NCBI GenBank assembly: GCA_947302185.1
Contig: CAMYVI010000084.1
Coordinates: 1-9,904, forward strand
Reading direction: 5' to 3'
DNA: 9,904 nucleotides
Source: an uncultured Lachnospiraceae bacterium
GTDB taxonomy: Bacteria > Bacillota_A > Clostridia > Lachnospirales > Lachnospiraceae
Made by a program: the position numbers and the translations under genes. The notes beneath the pieces were generated by a model. The model had not been told where the DNA came from, did not search any database, and saw only the letters and a list, made by a program, of their open reading frames with translations. Below, piece by piece: positions 1 through 6,651 of this stretch; the first letter of the stretch is position 1, and the number at the start of each line of letters is the position of its first letter.

Positions 1-1601
1 TGTATTGTGAGTGGGCACCGAATGAAAAGGTCGCGGCAGAAGTGGCGTTTGGCGCATCTGTGGCGGGCGTGCGTTCATTTGCATGTATGAAAATGGTAGG
101 CTACAACGTAGCCGCCGATCCGATTTATTCAGCAGCCTATTCAGGTGTCGGTCGCGGGATGGTCCTTACCGTAGCGGACGATCCCGGTCTCTACAGCTCA
201 CAGAACGAACAGGATACACGCGCTGTTTCCAGGGCAGCGCAGATTCCGGTCCTTGAGCCATCTGACAGTCAGGAAGCCAAGGATTTCACGAAGCTCGCAT
301 ATGAGATAAGCGAGAAGTACGACAAGCCGGTCGTTGTCCGCACGACAACGCGTCTCGCCCACTCGCAGGGACTTGTAGAGCTCTGCGACCGCGAAGATGT
401 TCCGGATAAGGCATATGAGACTAATATTGCCAAGAACGTCATGCTTCCGGCAAACGCTATTAAGCGTCATGTTATTGTAGAAGATATGATGGATAAACTT
501 GCAGAAGATGCATGTTCCATGGAAATCAACAGGATGGAGATCCGTGACACAAAGGTGGGATTTATCACCAGCGGTATCCCGTATCTGTATGTCCGCGAGG
601 CTATGCCCGAAGCTTCCACCCTGAAGCTCGGTCTGGTTCACCCGCTTCCGAGAAAACTGATCGAGGAATTTGCATCCAAGGTCGATCGTGTGATCGTATT
701 TGAGGAACTTATGCCTGTCATCGAGGAACAGGTCAGATCCTGGGGAATCGAGTGCGACGGAAAGAATATTTTCACGAAGATCGGTGAATATTCCGCAAAT
801 ATGATTCGTGAGCGCGTCATAGGCGAAAAGCTTGATATAACTCCTGAGACAAATGTACCCAACCGTCCGCCCATCCTCTGTCCGGGCTGCCCGCACAGAA
901 GCACATTCTGGGCACTCAAGAGATTGAAGCTGCATGTCGCAGGTGATATCGGATGTTATACACTGGGTGCTGTTGCTCCGCTTTCAACAATCGAGACCTG
1001 CCTCTGCATGGGCTCTTCTATATCCTCACTGCATGGCATGGGAAAGGCAAAAGGCGAAGACTATATCAAGAACTGGGTCTGTGTAATCGGTGATTCGACA
1101 TTCATGCACACGGGCGTGAACTCTCTCATGAACATGGTCTACAACCAGAGTCACGGCACAGTTATAATTCTTGATAACCGGATCACGGCTATGACCGGTC
1201 ATCAGGATAATCCTGCCACCGGAAAGACACTGATGGGCGATTCCGTTCCGGCTATCGATTTTGAGAAATTCTGCCATGGAATCGGTATTGAAAATGTATT
1301 CACCGTGAACGCTCTCGACCAGGAAGCAATGATGGAGACGATCAAGAGAGAAGTTAAGGAAGATCACCTCTCCGTTATCGTTGCAAAATCCCCCTGCGCT
1401 CTGATCAAAGAGGCCAGAACAAAGAAAAAATGTGTTCCGCTTCCGGAGAAGTGCATACACTGCGGCGCATGTACACGTCCGGGATGTCCGGCACTTACAA
1501 AGAACAGTGACGGAACGATCTCAATTGATGCTACTATGTGCAACGGCTGCGGCCTGTGCCGTCAGCTCTGCCGTTTCGATGCAATTAAGGAGGTAGAGTG
1601 A
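1..1601 (+). CDS. iorA: indolepyruvate:ferredoxin oxidoreductase, alpha subunit (5'-truncated by window edge)
   Basis: Large subunit of the anaerobic enzyme that oxidatively decarboxylates indolepyruvate and other aryl 2-oxo acids to aryl-acyl-CoA, passing electrons to ferredoxin; cytoplasmic, works with IorB. The frame is open from base 3 (YCEWAPNEKVAAE...), giving 532 visible residues, so roughly the first 60 of a typical IorA are missing; the GTG at 42 is internal, not the start. Seen in order: the NEKVA and ADDPG segments of the N-terminal pyrimidine-binding domain; CPGCPHRSTF (from base 879) and GDIGCYTLG; the TPP-binding stretch GDSTFMHTGVNSL...NRITAMTGHQ; and a C-terminal ferredoxin domain with two Cys sets, CIHCGACTRPGCP and CNGCGLCRQLC, enough for two [4Fe-4S] clusters. 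The last set is followed by R instead of the usual P. The stop overlaps the iorB start (TGATG). The promoter lies outside the window. Identification is firm. Confidence 0.96.
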   Translation, partial: YCEWAPNEKVAAEVAFGASVAGVRSFACMKMVGYNVAADPIYSAAYSGVGRGMVLTVADDPGLYSSQNEQDTRAVSRAAQIPVLEPSDSQEAKDFTKLAYEISEKYDKPVVVRTTTRLAHSQGLVELCDREDVPDKAYETNIAKNVMLPANAIKRHVIVEDMMDKLAEDACSMEINRMEIRDTKVGFITSGIPYLYVREAMPEASTLKLGLVHPLPRKLIEEFASKVDRVIVFEELMPVIEEQVRSWGIECDGKNIFTKIGEYSANMIRERVIGEKLDITPETNVPNRPPILCPGCPHRSTFWALKRLKLHVAGDIGCYTLGAVAPLSTIETCLCMGSSISSLHGMGKAKGEDYIKNWVCVIGDSTFMHTGVNSLMNMVYNQSHGTVIILDNRITAMTGHQDNPATGKTLMGDSVPAIDFEKFCHGIGIENVFTVNALDQEAMMETIKREVKEDHLSVIVAKSPCALIKEARTKKKCVPLPEKCIHCGACTRPGCPALTKNSDGTISIDATMCNGCGLCRQLCRFDAIKEVE

Positions 1602-2173
1602 TGCAGACGAGAAATATTATGATAGTCGGTGTCGGCGGACAGGGAACTCTGATTGCAAGCCGTATACTCGGAGGGATTGCCGTGACAGCGGGATATGACG
1701 TTAAGGTATCCGAGGTACACGGCATGGCGCAGAGAGGCGGCTCTGTTGTGACATTTGTCCGTTACGGAGATAAAGTTGAAGAGCCGATCGTGGAAGAAGG
1801 CTGTGCGGACGTGCTCATAGCATTCGAAAGACTCGAAGCCAAGAGATACGCACATTTCCTGAAAAAGGACGGCGTCCTGATCGTCAACGATACCCGCATC
1901 GATCCTATGCCTGTCGTTATCGGCGCAGCTGAATACCCGGAAAATATAATCGAGGATATCGAGAAGAACCATACGGTCTACAGGGCCGACGCTTCGGCGA
2001 TTGCTATGGAACTCGGGAATCCCAGATGCTTTAATGTCGTCATTCTCGGTATGGCTGCCCGCCATATGGACTATAAGGTAGAAGACTGGTACAACATAAT
2101 TGAGAAGACGGTTAAGCCTGCTACAATCGAAGTCAATAAGAAGGCTTTTGACGCTGGCTATAATCTGAAATAA
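1601..2173 (+). CDS. iorB: indolepyruvate:ferredoxin oxidoreductase, beta subunit
   Basis: Small subunit of the aryl 2-oxo acid:ferredoxin oxidoreductase, partner of IorA. The 190-residue product is full length for IorB and is the gamma-type domain of the pyruvate:ferredoxin oxidoreductase superfamily: GVGGQGT at residues 10-16 and the family hallmark EVHGMAQRGGSV at 38-49, which in relatives contributes to CoA and subunit contacts. I chose ATG at 1601 over GTG at 1598 because AAGGAGG (1587-1593) sits 7 bases upstream, which is ideal spacing. That ribosome binding site lies inside the end of iorA and the start shares one base with its stop, so the two subunits are probably made in equal amounts by coupled translation. 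The gene ends in a double stop, TAATAA, and a terminator follows. Confidence 0.96.
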   Translation: MQTRNIMIVGVGGQGTLIASRILGGIAVTAGYDVKVSEVHGMAQRGGSVVTFVRYGDKVEEPIVEEGCADVLIAFERLEAKRYAHFLKKDGVLIVNDTRIDPMPVVIGAAEYPENIIEDIEKNHTVYRADASAIAMELGNPRCFNVVILGMAARHMDYKVEDWYNIIEKTVKPATIEVNKKAFDAGYNLK

Positions 2174-2209
2174 TAAGTCTTATAGGAAGCTGCCCGGGCA
2201 GTTCCCGAT

Positions 2210-2252
2210 AAAAGCCTGCAAGTGGAGTGTACCTTCGTTTGCAGGCTTTTTA
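2210..2252 (+). terminator. intrinsic terminator of iorAB
   Basis: AAAAGCCTGCAA (2210-2221) pairs with TTGCAGGCTTTT (2239-2250), about 12 base pairs extendable by two G-T pairs. The loop is rich in G and T, and the 3' arm runs into TTTTT. It lies 36 bases after the iorB stop, in the right orientation, and separates iorAB from the symporter. Confidence 0.9.
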
Positions 2253-2259
2253 AATTGTG

Positions 2260-2279
2260 CAAATTTCACCTGAAATTTG
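2260..2279. promoter_or_regulatory. perfect 9-bp inverted repeat upstream of the symporter promoter
   Basis: CAAATTTCA (2260-2268) and TGAAATTTG (2271-2279) are exact inverted copies around a CC centre. The site ends 11 bases before the -35 box. A two-base spacer is unsuited to an RNA hairpin but fits binding by a dimeric DNA-binding protein. It sits where an activator, or an upstream repressor half, would bind. The cognate regulator is not in the window. Confidence 0.5.
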
Positions 2280-2290
2280 AAAAATTCTTC

Positions 2291-2319
2291 TTGACGTTGG
2301 CGCGTTAAAGCGTTACACT
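2291..2319 (+). promoter_or_regulatory. sigma-A type promoter for the symporter gene
   Basis: TTGACG (2291-2296) and TACACT (2314-2319) are separated by exactly 17 bases, matching five of six and four of six consensus positions. Initiation would fall near 2326, giving a leader of about 30 bases that carries the GGGAGG ribosome binding site at 2342-2347. Confidence 0.75.
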
Positions 2320-2324
2320 TTAAC
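2304..2324. promoter_or_regulatory. candidate operator overlapping the -10 box
   Basis: GTTAAAG (2304-2310) and CTTTAAC (2318-2324) are perfect 7-base inverted arms with a 7-base spacer. The second arm covers the end of the -10 box and the first lies in the promoter spacer. A protein bound here would block RNA polymerase, so repression is the simplest reading. This is inferred from symmetry and position only. Confidence 0.45.
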
Positions 2325-2354
2325 TCAACGACACACCGAGAGGGAGGAATTTGT

Positions 2355-3902
2355 ATGATTTTAAAAGTATGTCTGTTAGTCGTCTTCTTTGCAATGATGA
2401 TAGGTATCGGCTGGTACTCAAGGCACCAGGCCAGGACAGTCGAAGGCTATGTCCTCGGCGGACGGTCAGTCGGACCGTGGATTTCGGCATTTGCATACGG
2501 AACATCCTATTTCTCGGCGGTAGTATTTGTCGGTTACGCGGGGCAGTTCGGCTGGAGATACGGTCTTGCTTCAACATGGATCGGTATCGGAAACGCGGTC
2601 ATCGGTTCTTTGATGGCGTGGGTCATACTCGGAAGAAGAACACGCGTCATGACCAAGCATCTAAATTCAGCAACAATGCCGGCATTTTTCGAAAGGCGAT
2701 ATGATTCTTCAGCTCTTAAGATAGTGGCTTCCGCTATTATCTTCGTATTCCTGATTCCGTACACGGCTTCCGTATATAACGGACTCTCGAATCTGTTCGA
2801 GATGGCTTTCGGTATCCCGTATATCTATTGCGTTCTGATGATGGCAGCTCTCACCTGCGTATACGTTCTTCTGGGCGGTTACACAGCGACGGTTTATAAC
2901 GATTTTGTCCAGGGCATTATCATGCTGATCGGTATCACATGTGTAATCGGTGCGGTTCTCAACGGAAACGGCGGCTTCATGAATGCAGTCAGAACGCTTT
3001 CGGAAATTCCGAGTGATAATCCGGTCACGATGGGACAGCAGGGTGCATTTGCTTCCTTCTTCGGTCCGGATCCCATGGGACTCTTCTATGTTATCGTACT
3101 GACATCACTCGGAACATGGGGACTTCCTCAGATGGTTCAGAAGTTTTATGCGATCAAAAGTGAGAAGGCAGTTGCAACCGGTACCGTAGTATCCACATTC
3201 TTCGCGGTAATTATAGCCGGCGGTTCATATTTCCTCGGCGGTTTTGCACGTCTGATCGATGTATCCAAAGTGTCCACTGTGGCGGAAGACGGAACGATAA
3301 AGATGATGTATGACCACGTTATGCCCGCTCTGCTTGAGAATCTTCCGGATGTGCTGATGGGTGTCCTGATCATGCTGATCATGAGTGCATCCATGTCCAC
3401 GCTGTCGTCTCTGGTCCTTACATCAAGTTCTACGCTGACACTTGACTTCCTGAAGGGAACATTGATTAAGGATATGGATGAAAAGAAACAGCTCTGGTGG
3501 CTCAGGATCCTTGTCGTATTCTTTATCGTGATTTCGGTTCTGATAGCCATGAATCCTCCGACATTCATCGCACAGCTGATGGGAATCTCATGGGGAGCGC
3601 TTGCGGGTGCAGTCCTCGCCCCATTCCTGTATGGTCTGTATTGGAAGGGCGTCACACAGGCATCCTGCTGGGCTTCATTCGTATTCGGCGTAGGACTCAC
3701 CGTGCTTAATCTTTTCACTGCATGGTTCAATCCGATTCAGGCAGGGGCGATCGCTATGCTTGGCGGTCTCGTTATCGTTCCGGCTGTTTCACTGCTGACT
3801 CCGAAGATGAACAGAAAGAGTGTTGACGAAATCTTCGCCTGCTACGACATTGAAGTCGAGTCGACGACGAAGACGGTTCTTCCGGATGATACAGATTACT
3901 GA
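2355..3902 (+). CDS. sodium:solute symporter family (SSS) transporter
   Basis: Multi-pass inner-membrane transporter that probably uses the sodium gradient to move an organic acid, amino acid or vitamin-like solute. The 515-residue product has the usual SSS length and about a dozen hydrophobic segments. Family marks include the first helix (about residues 5-20) followed by EGYVLGGRSVGPW, the ATVYNDFVQGIIM segment near 178-190 (the counterpart of the (T)D-x-x-Q region), and SASMSTLSSLVLTSSS near 344-359, whose Ser and Thr residues form the second sodium site in characterised members. The C-terminus is a short polar tail. Start ATG 2355 has GGGAGG 7 bases upstream. Overall texture resembles the PutP/PanF branch, but substrate cannot be assigned. 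It lies next to iorAB yet has its own promoter and terminator, so a link to aryl acid metabolism is only a guess from position. Confidence 0.93.
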   Translation: MILKVCLLVVFFAMMIGIGWYSRHQARTVEGYVLGGRSVGPWISAFAYGTSYFSAVVFVGYAGQFGWRYGLASTWIGIGNAVIGSLMAWVILGRRTRVMTKHLNSATMPAFFERRYDSSALKIVASAIIFVFLIPYTASVYNGLSNLFEMAFGIPYIYCVLMMAALTCVYVLLGGYTATVYNDFVQGIIMLIGITCVIGAVLNGNGGFMNAVRTLSEIPSDNPVTMGQQGAFASFFGPDPMGLFYVIVLTSLGTWGLPQMVQKFYAIKSEKAVATGTVVSTFFAVIIAGGSYFLGGFARLIDVSKVSTVAEDGTIKMMYDHVMPALLENLPDVLMGVLIMLIMSASMSTLSSLVLTSSSTLTLDFLKGTLIKDMDEKKQLWWLRILVVFFIVISVLIAMNPPTFIAQLMGISWGALAGAVLAPFLYGLYWKGVTQASCWASFVFGVGLTVLNLFTAWFNPIQAGAIAMLGGLVIVPAVSLLTPKMNRKSVDEIFACYDIEVESTTKTVLPDDTDY

Positions 3903-3925
3903 TTGAAACTAATCATATGAAATTT

Positions 3926-4004
3926 AAGAGCAGTCTTATCATAAAATGCATTGTCGGGATATTCCGGCCCCGAGCGCTGTTTATTGATAAGACTGTTCTT
4001 TTTT
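3926..4004 (+). terminator. large branched intrinsic terminator after the symporter gene
   Basis: A 16-base left arm, AAGAGCAGTCTTATCA (3926-3941), pairs fully (one G-T pair) with TGATAAGACTGTTCTT (3985-4000), which continues into a run of six T (3999-4004). The 43-base apical region holds an inner hairpin, TCGGG (3954-3958) with CCCGA (3969-3973). It starts 23 bases after the stop. The loop is far larger than in a plain terminator, so a small repeat element acting as terminator is an alternative. Confidence 0.8.
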
Positions 4005-4024
4005 ATACAGCAGGTAAGATTACG

Positions 4025-4044
4025 AATGCACATTTTCGTGCATT
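4025..4044 (+). other. small hairpin overlapping a -35 box
   Basis: AATGCAC (4025-4031) and GTGCATT (4038-4044) form a perfect 7-bp inverted repeat with a six-base ATTTTC loop. It touches the first two bases of the -35 box of the next promoter, so as DNA it could be a regulator site; as RNA it would form only in read-through transcripts. No function is established. Confidence 0.3.
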
Positions 4045-4071
4045 GAGCAAACCGCATGAATATGTTACACT
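4043..4071 (+). promoter_or_regulatory. sigma-A promoter with extended -10 for the glycosyltransferase-HAD unit
   Basis: TTGAGC (4043-4048) and TACACT (4066-4071) are 17 bases apart, and TG at 4063-4064 adds an extended -10 motif (TGTTACACT). Initiation near 4078 would leave a leader of about 33 bases before the glycosyltransferase start. The -10 is identical to that of the symporter promoter. Confidence 0.65.
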
Positions 4072-4093
4072 CTTTGGAGTATCTTACAGAACA

Positions 4094-4114
4094 ATGATTG
4101 GACATTCAGAATGA
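4094..4114 (+). other. possible 6-codon leader reading frame ending in ATGA at the next start
   Basis: ATG ATT GGA CAT TCA GAA TGA encodes MIGHSE and its stop overlaps the glycosyltransferase ATG (ATGA, 4111-4114). The following gene has a poor ribosome binding site, so coupling from this frame is conceivable. The leader frame itself has only GGAG at 4076-4079, about 14 bases away, which is too distant for good initiation. Weakly supported; could be chance. Confidence 0.2.
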
Positions 4115-4842
4115 AAGACATTTTACTGATCATCCCCGCCTACAACGAAGAGAATTCTATCGTCAGGACGGTTGTCAGAATTAGAAAATTCAATAGAAAA
4201 CATGAAAGAAAAGTGGACTTTATCGTCATTGACGACGGTTCCACCGACAACACGCCGAATCTCCTGAAACTTCATCACATTCCTTTTATCCGTACGGAAT
4301 CGAACGAAGGAATCGGCTCCGCCGTACAGCATGGTTACAGGTATGCCGAAAAGCACCGGTATAAATATGCGGTGCAGTTTGACGGCGACGGTCAGCATGG
4401 CATAGAGTATATTTATGATCTCATCGCTCCGATAGAGAACGGTGAGGCTGATATGGTAATCGGATCGCGATTTGCCGGGCTCAGGAGCTACTATAAGCCG
4501 AGCCTCATCCGCAGGCTCGGCATCTGCTGGATCTCATTAATCATTCGGATCAGGACCGGGCAGATTATAAAAGACCCGACCAGCGGCTACCGGGCAGTGG
4601 GAGACTTTGGGATGCATGAATTTGCTGACGATTATCCCGCCAGATATCCCGAGCCGGAGTCCTGCGCTAAACTGCTTCTTCAAGGCAAACGGGTCAGGGA
4701 AGTTCCGGTGAAAATGCATAAGAGATCCGGAGGCAAGTCTTCCATCCGGTCATGGAGAAAAGTTGAGTACATGATAAGGGTCAGTTTGGGGATACTGAAA
4801 TGCACACGGCAGGCAGAAAGGCTTACACGAAAAGATGAATGA
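4111..4842 (+). CDS. family 2 glycosyltransferase (GT-A fold, dolichyl/polyprenyl-phosphate sugar synthase-like)
   Basis: Probably transfers a sugar from a nucleotide-sugar donor to a lipid or polymer acceptor at the cytoplasmic face of the membrane. The 243 residues form one GT2 catalytic domain: IIPAYNEE (7-14), IDDGSTDNT (40-48, nucleotide binding), NEGIGSA (65-71), the metal-binding DGDGQH (91-96), VIGSRF (116-121), DPTSGYRA (155-162) and the distal basic motif HKRSGGKSS (203-211). DPTSGYR plus the late R-x-GGKSS segment is typical of the DPM1-like group. Those enzymes often carry two C-terminal membrane helices; none is evident here, so the protein is soluble or peripherally bound. No good Shine-Dalgarno sequence precedes ATG 4111. 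The end overlaps the HAD phosphatase start by 8 bases, implying coupled synthesis. Acceptor and donor cannot be read from the sequence. Confidence 0.9.
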   Translation: MKDILLIIPAYNEENSIVRTVVRIRKFNRKHERKVDFIVIDDGSTDNTPNLLKLHHIPFIRTESNEGIGSAVQHGYRYAEKHRYKYAVQFDGDGQHGIEYIYDLIAPIENGEADMVIGSRFAGLRSYYKPSLIRRLGICWISLIIRIRTGQIIKDPTSGYRAVGDFGMHEFADDYPARYPEPESCAKLLLQGKRVREVPVKMHKRSGGKSSIRSWRKVEYMIRVSLGILKCTRQAERLTRKDE

Positions 4843-5716
4843 CAGAAAAATAGTTTTTTTTGATATAGATAACACGCTCTGGGACTACAGCCTCCAAATT
4901 CCGGACAGTACTCGAAAAGCGATCTCCGAGCTTCGCAGGAACGGACATCTGGCGTTCATCAACAGCGGGCGTTCACGCGGATATATCCGTGACGAGAATC
5001 TGTTCTCTCTCGGATTTGACGGTGTGGTCTCTTCGTGCGGAGAAATGATCGAATGTACGCCCGGTTGTCTCGGCATAGGTACGGGTATTACGGAATTACA
5101 TGCAGACAGACCAAAGACTTTGGAGTCAATTACAACAGAGCTGGATTGGAACAAGGTCGTATTCTCATATGAGATGTCGACAGATGAATTAGAGCGATGC
5201 ATACGAACGGTCAGAAAGTACAGAATGAGGCCGATCCTGGAGGGAAAGGAATACCTTTATTTTGACGAGCATGAATTCGGTGGCGACCCCTACGGAGAGT
5301 TTGTTCGGTCGACAATGGCCGACGCTCTTCTGGGAATAGACAGCAACTGGAGAAAGTGGGAAGCTTCAAAGCTCTCGTGCGCAATGGACGATCCGACACT
5401 GATTCGGCCGTGTTTTGATGAACTGTCAGATATACTCAGTTATCTGGTTCATAATGAGCAGGTTGTCGAGATGGTTCCGCACGGATTTTCGAAAGGAACA
5501 GGAATCGCCAAGGTATGTGAGCTGACCGGCGTTCCTGTGAAGAATACTGTCGCAATCGGAGACAGCGTCAATGATCTCGAGATGCTGAAAGCGGCGGGAA
5601 CCGGTATTGCGATGGGCGACGGAACGGAAGCGGCCAGGAACGCCGCCGATTATGTGACGACGCCTCTTAAAAAAGATGGTATCTGGAATGCCTGCAGGCA
5701 TCTGGGACTGATTTGA
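4835..5716 (+). CDS. HAD-superfamily hydrolase, Cof-type (class IIB) phosphatase
   Basis: Cytoplasmic phosphatase, likely acting on a sugar phosphate or other small phosphorylated metabolite. The 293-residue product has all four HAD motifs: motif I FFDIDNTLWD with the nucleophile and acid Asp10 and Asp12; motif II NSGRS with Ser44; motif III Lys220 in GFSKGTGI; and motif IV IGDSVNDLEM with Asp243 and Asp247 for Mg binding. The roughly 170-residue stretch between motifs II and III is the C2 cap that sets substrate choice in the Cof family. Start ATG 4835 overlaps the glycosyltransferase by 8 bases and has only a weak upstream AAAGG, so it probably depends on ribosomes finishing the upstream gene. 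I see no convincing terminator after the stop. Substrate is unknown; a phosphorylated sugar tied to the glycosyltransferase is an inference from position. Confidence 0.92.
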   Translation: MNDRKIVFFDIDNTLWDYSLQIPDSTRKAISELRRNGHLAFINSGRSRGYIRDENLFSLGFDGVVSSCGEMIECTPGCLGIGTGITELHADRPKTLESITTELDWNKVVFSYEMSTDELERCIRTVRKYRMRPILEGKEYLYFDEHEFGGDPYGEFVRSTMADALLGIDSNWRKWEASKLSCAMDDPTLIRPCFDELSDILSYLVHNEQVVEMVPHGFSKGTGIAKVCELTGVPVKNTVAIGDSVNDLEMLKAAGTGIAMGDGTEAARNAADYVTTPLKKDGIWNACRHLGLI

Positions 5717-5823
5717 AACAGTGTTTTTTCGACCGATACTTGCTTCGCTCTCGAAATTGTCGATAAGGTGCACGCGAGAAATGATCTTTGCGGGAATAAT
5801 TAGTTTATTTATGCCCATATAAG

Positions 5824-5852
5824 TTGCATACTTTAGCAGAATGCACTATAAT
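5824..5852 (+). promoter_or_regulatory. sigma-A promoter for the phosphoribosyltransferase-like gene
   Basis: TTGCAT (5824-5829) and a perfect TATAAT (5847-5852) are 17 bases apart. Initiation near 5859 would give a leader of about 45 bases, A+T-rich, ending in AAGGAGGG (5893-5900) four bases before ATG 5904. TGCAT (5825-5829) and ATGCA (5841-5845) form a small inverted repeat within the promoter, of uncertain meaning. Confidence 0.78.
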
Positions 5853-5903
5853 TAGTGTACATTAATTTGAAAAATTATACATAAATGACAATAAGGAGGG
5901 CGT

Positions 5904-6542
5904 ATGGAGGCTTATACAAAACTGGAATCAAAGAGATATAATAATGTAATTCTCCGAGTAATTCCCGGGCACTTTGTGACCCCGAACTCCCATATCAATT
6001 ATTATTTTGATATGACGACTATTTCCCGGCGTCAGGCTGAAGCCAAGGCTGCAGCGGATTCAATAAGCGAGTATTTCAGCTCTGACACTATTATTGATAC
6101 GATTGTGTGTCTTGAAGGGATGGATGTCGTCGGCGCCTACCTTGCAGACGCTCTGACAAGAGCCGGTATTCTTTCTGCAAATATGCACAAGACCATGTAT
6201 GTTGTAGCTCCCGAATCACGCATGACGGGACAGATGATTTTCCGTGAGAGCAGCGAATACATGTTGAAGAACAAAAACTGTCTTGTTCTGCTTGCGAGTG
6301 CCACGACCGGCGGTACGCTAAGGCAGGCTGCCAACACCGTGAATTACTACGGAGGAAGAGTAGTCGGATTTGCTACAATTTTCTCGGCTATTACTTCGGT
6401 TGCAGGCATAAGAGTATGCTCACTTTTCAGTCCCAAAGACGTACCGGATTACAGATCTTATTCTCACAATGATTGTCCGATGTGCAGGAACGGACGTAAA
6501 GTAGATGCGATCTGCAACGGGTACGGATTCACCAGACTTTGA
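5904..6542 (+). CDS. orotate phosphoribosyltransferase-like (type I PRTase fold) protein
   Basis: The 212-residue product looks like a type I phosphoribosyltransferase of the group often labelled orotate phosphoribosyltransferase in Clostridia. In order: INYYFDMTT (31-39); a hydrophobic strand and loop IVCLEGMDVVGAYLADAL (67-84), corresponding to the pyrophosphate-side loop; and LVLLASATTGGTLRQA (127-142), at the place of the PRPP-binding loop. Classical members have two acidic residues just before TTGGT; here they are replaced by A-S-A, so catalysis on PRPP is doubtful or different. The C-terminus carries CPMC (191-194) followed by RNGRKVDA and ends GYGFTRL, a possible metal or redox site. 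Start ATG 5904 has a near-perfect ribosome binding site, suggesting strong expression. It stands alone, with no pyrimidine genes beside it. Fold assignment is fairly sure; the orotate activity is not. Confidence 0.8.
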   Translation: MEAYTKLESKRYNNVILRVIPGHFVTPNSHINYYFDMTTISRRQAEAKAAADSISEYFSSDTIIDTIVCLEGMDVVGAYLADALTRAGILSANMHKTMYVVAPESRMTGQMIFRESSEYMLKNKNCLVLLASATTGGTLRQAANTVNYYGGRVVGFATIFSAITSVAGIRVCSLFSPKDVPDYRSYSHNDCPMCRNGRKVDAICNGYGFTRL

Positions 6543-6651
6543 TCACTGACGCAGTCTTTTTCTTCATCACGCGATATTCCTGACTTTAGTTGTGAGATAA
6601 ATGCGCAAGGCAGAATGCAGCTTATCATATGTCAGAATCATAAATAAATAG

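Noticed and set aside
42..44. GTG at 42 as the start of iorA
   Set aside because: Family-typical sequence (EWAPNEKVA) continues upstream in frame to the window edge and no ribosome binding site precedes it, so the gene is truncated by the window.
198..935. Long minus-strand open frame of 245 codons
   Set aside because: It lies entirely antisense to well-conserved iorA sequence, has no recognisable domain or ribosome binding site, and is best explained by codon bias of the real gene.
3146..3730. Minus-strand open frame of 194 codons inside the symporter gene
   Set aside because: Antisense shadow of strongly conserved membrane-helix coding sequence, with low-complexity Ser/Thr/Ile composition and no start signals.
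3917..4114. 65-codon plus-strand frame between the symporter and the glycosyltransferase
   Set aside because: It reads through the terminator hairpin and the next promoter, lacks a ribosome binding site and resembles no family.
5717..5823. Possible terminator after the HAD phosphatase gene
   Set aside because: There is a T run (5723-5728) but only a 4-bp stem, and the CGAC/GTCG and TCTCG/CGAGA matches further on are short and lack a T tract.
6545..6561. Short hairpin ACTG-ACG-CAGT followed by CTTTTT just after the PRTase-like stop
   Set aside because: A 4-bp stem is too weak for a confident terminator; the strong structure at 6652-6737 is a better candidate.
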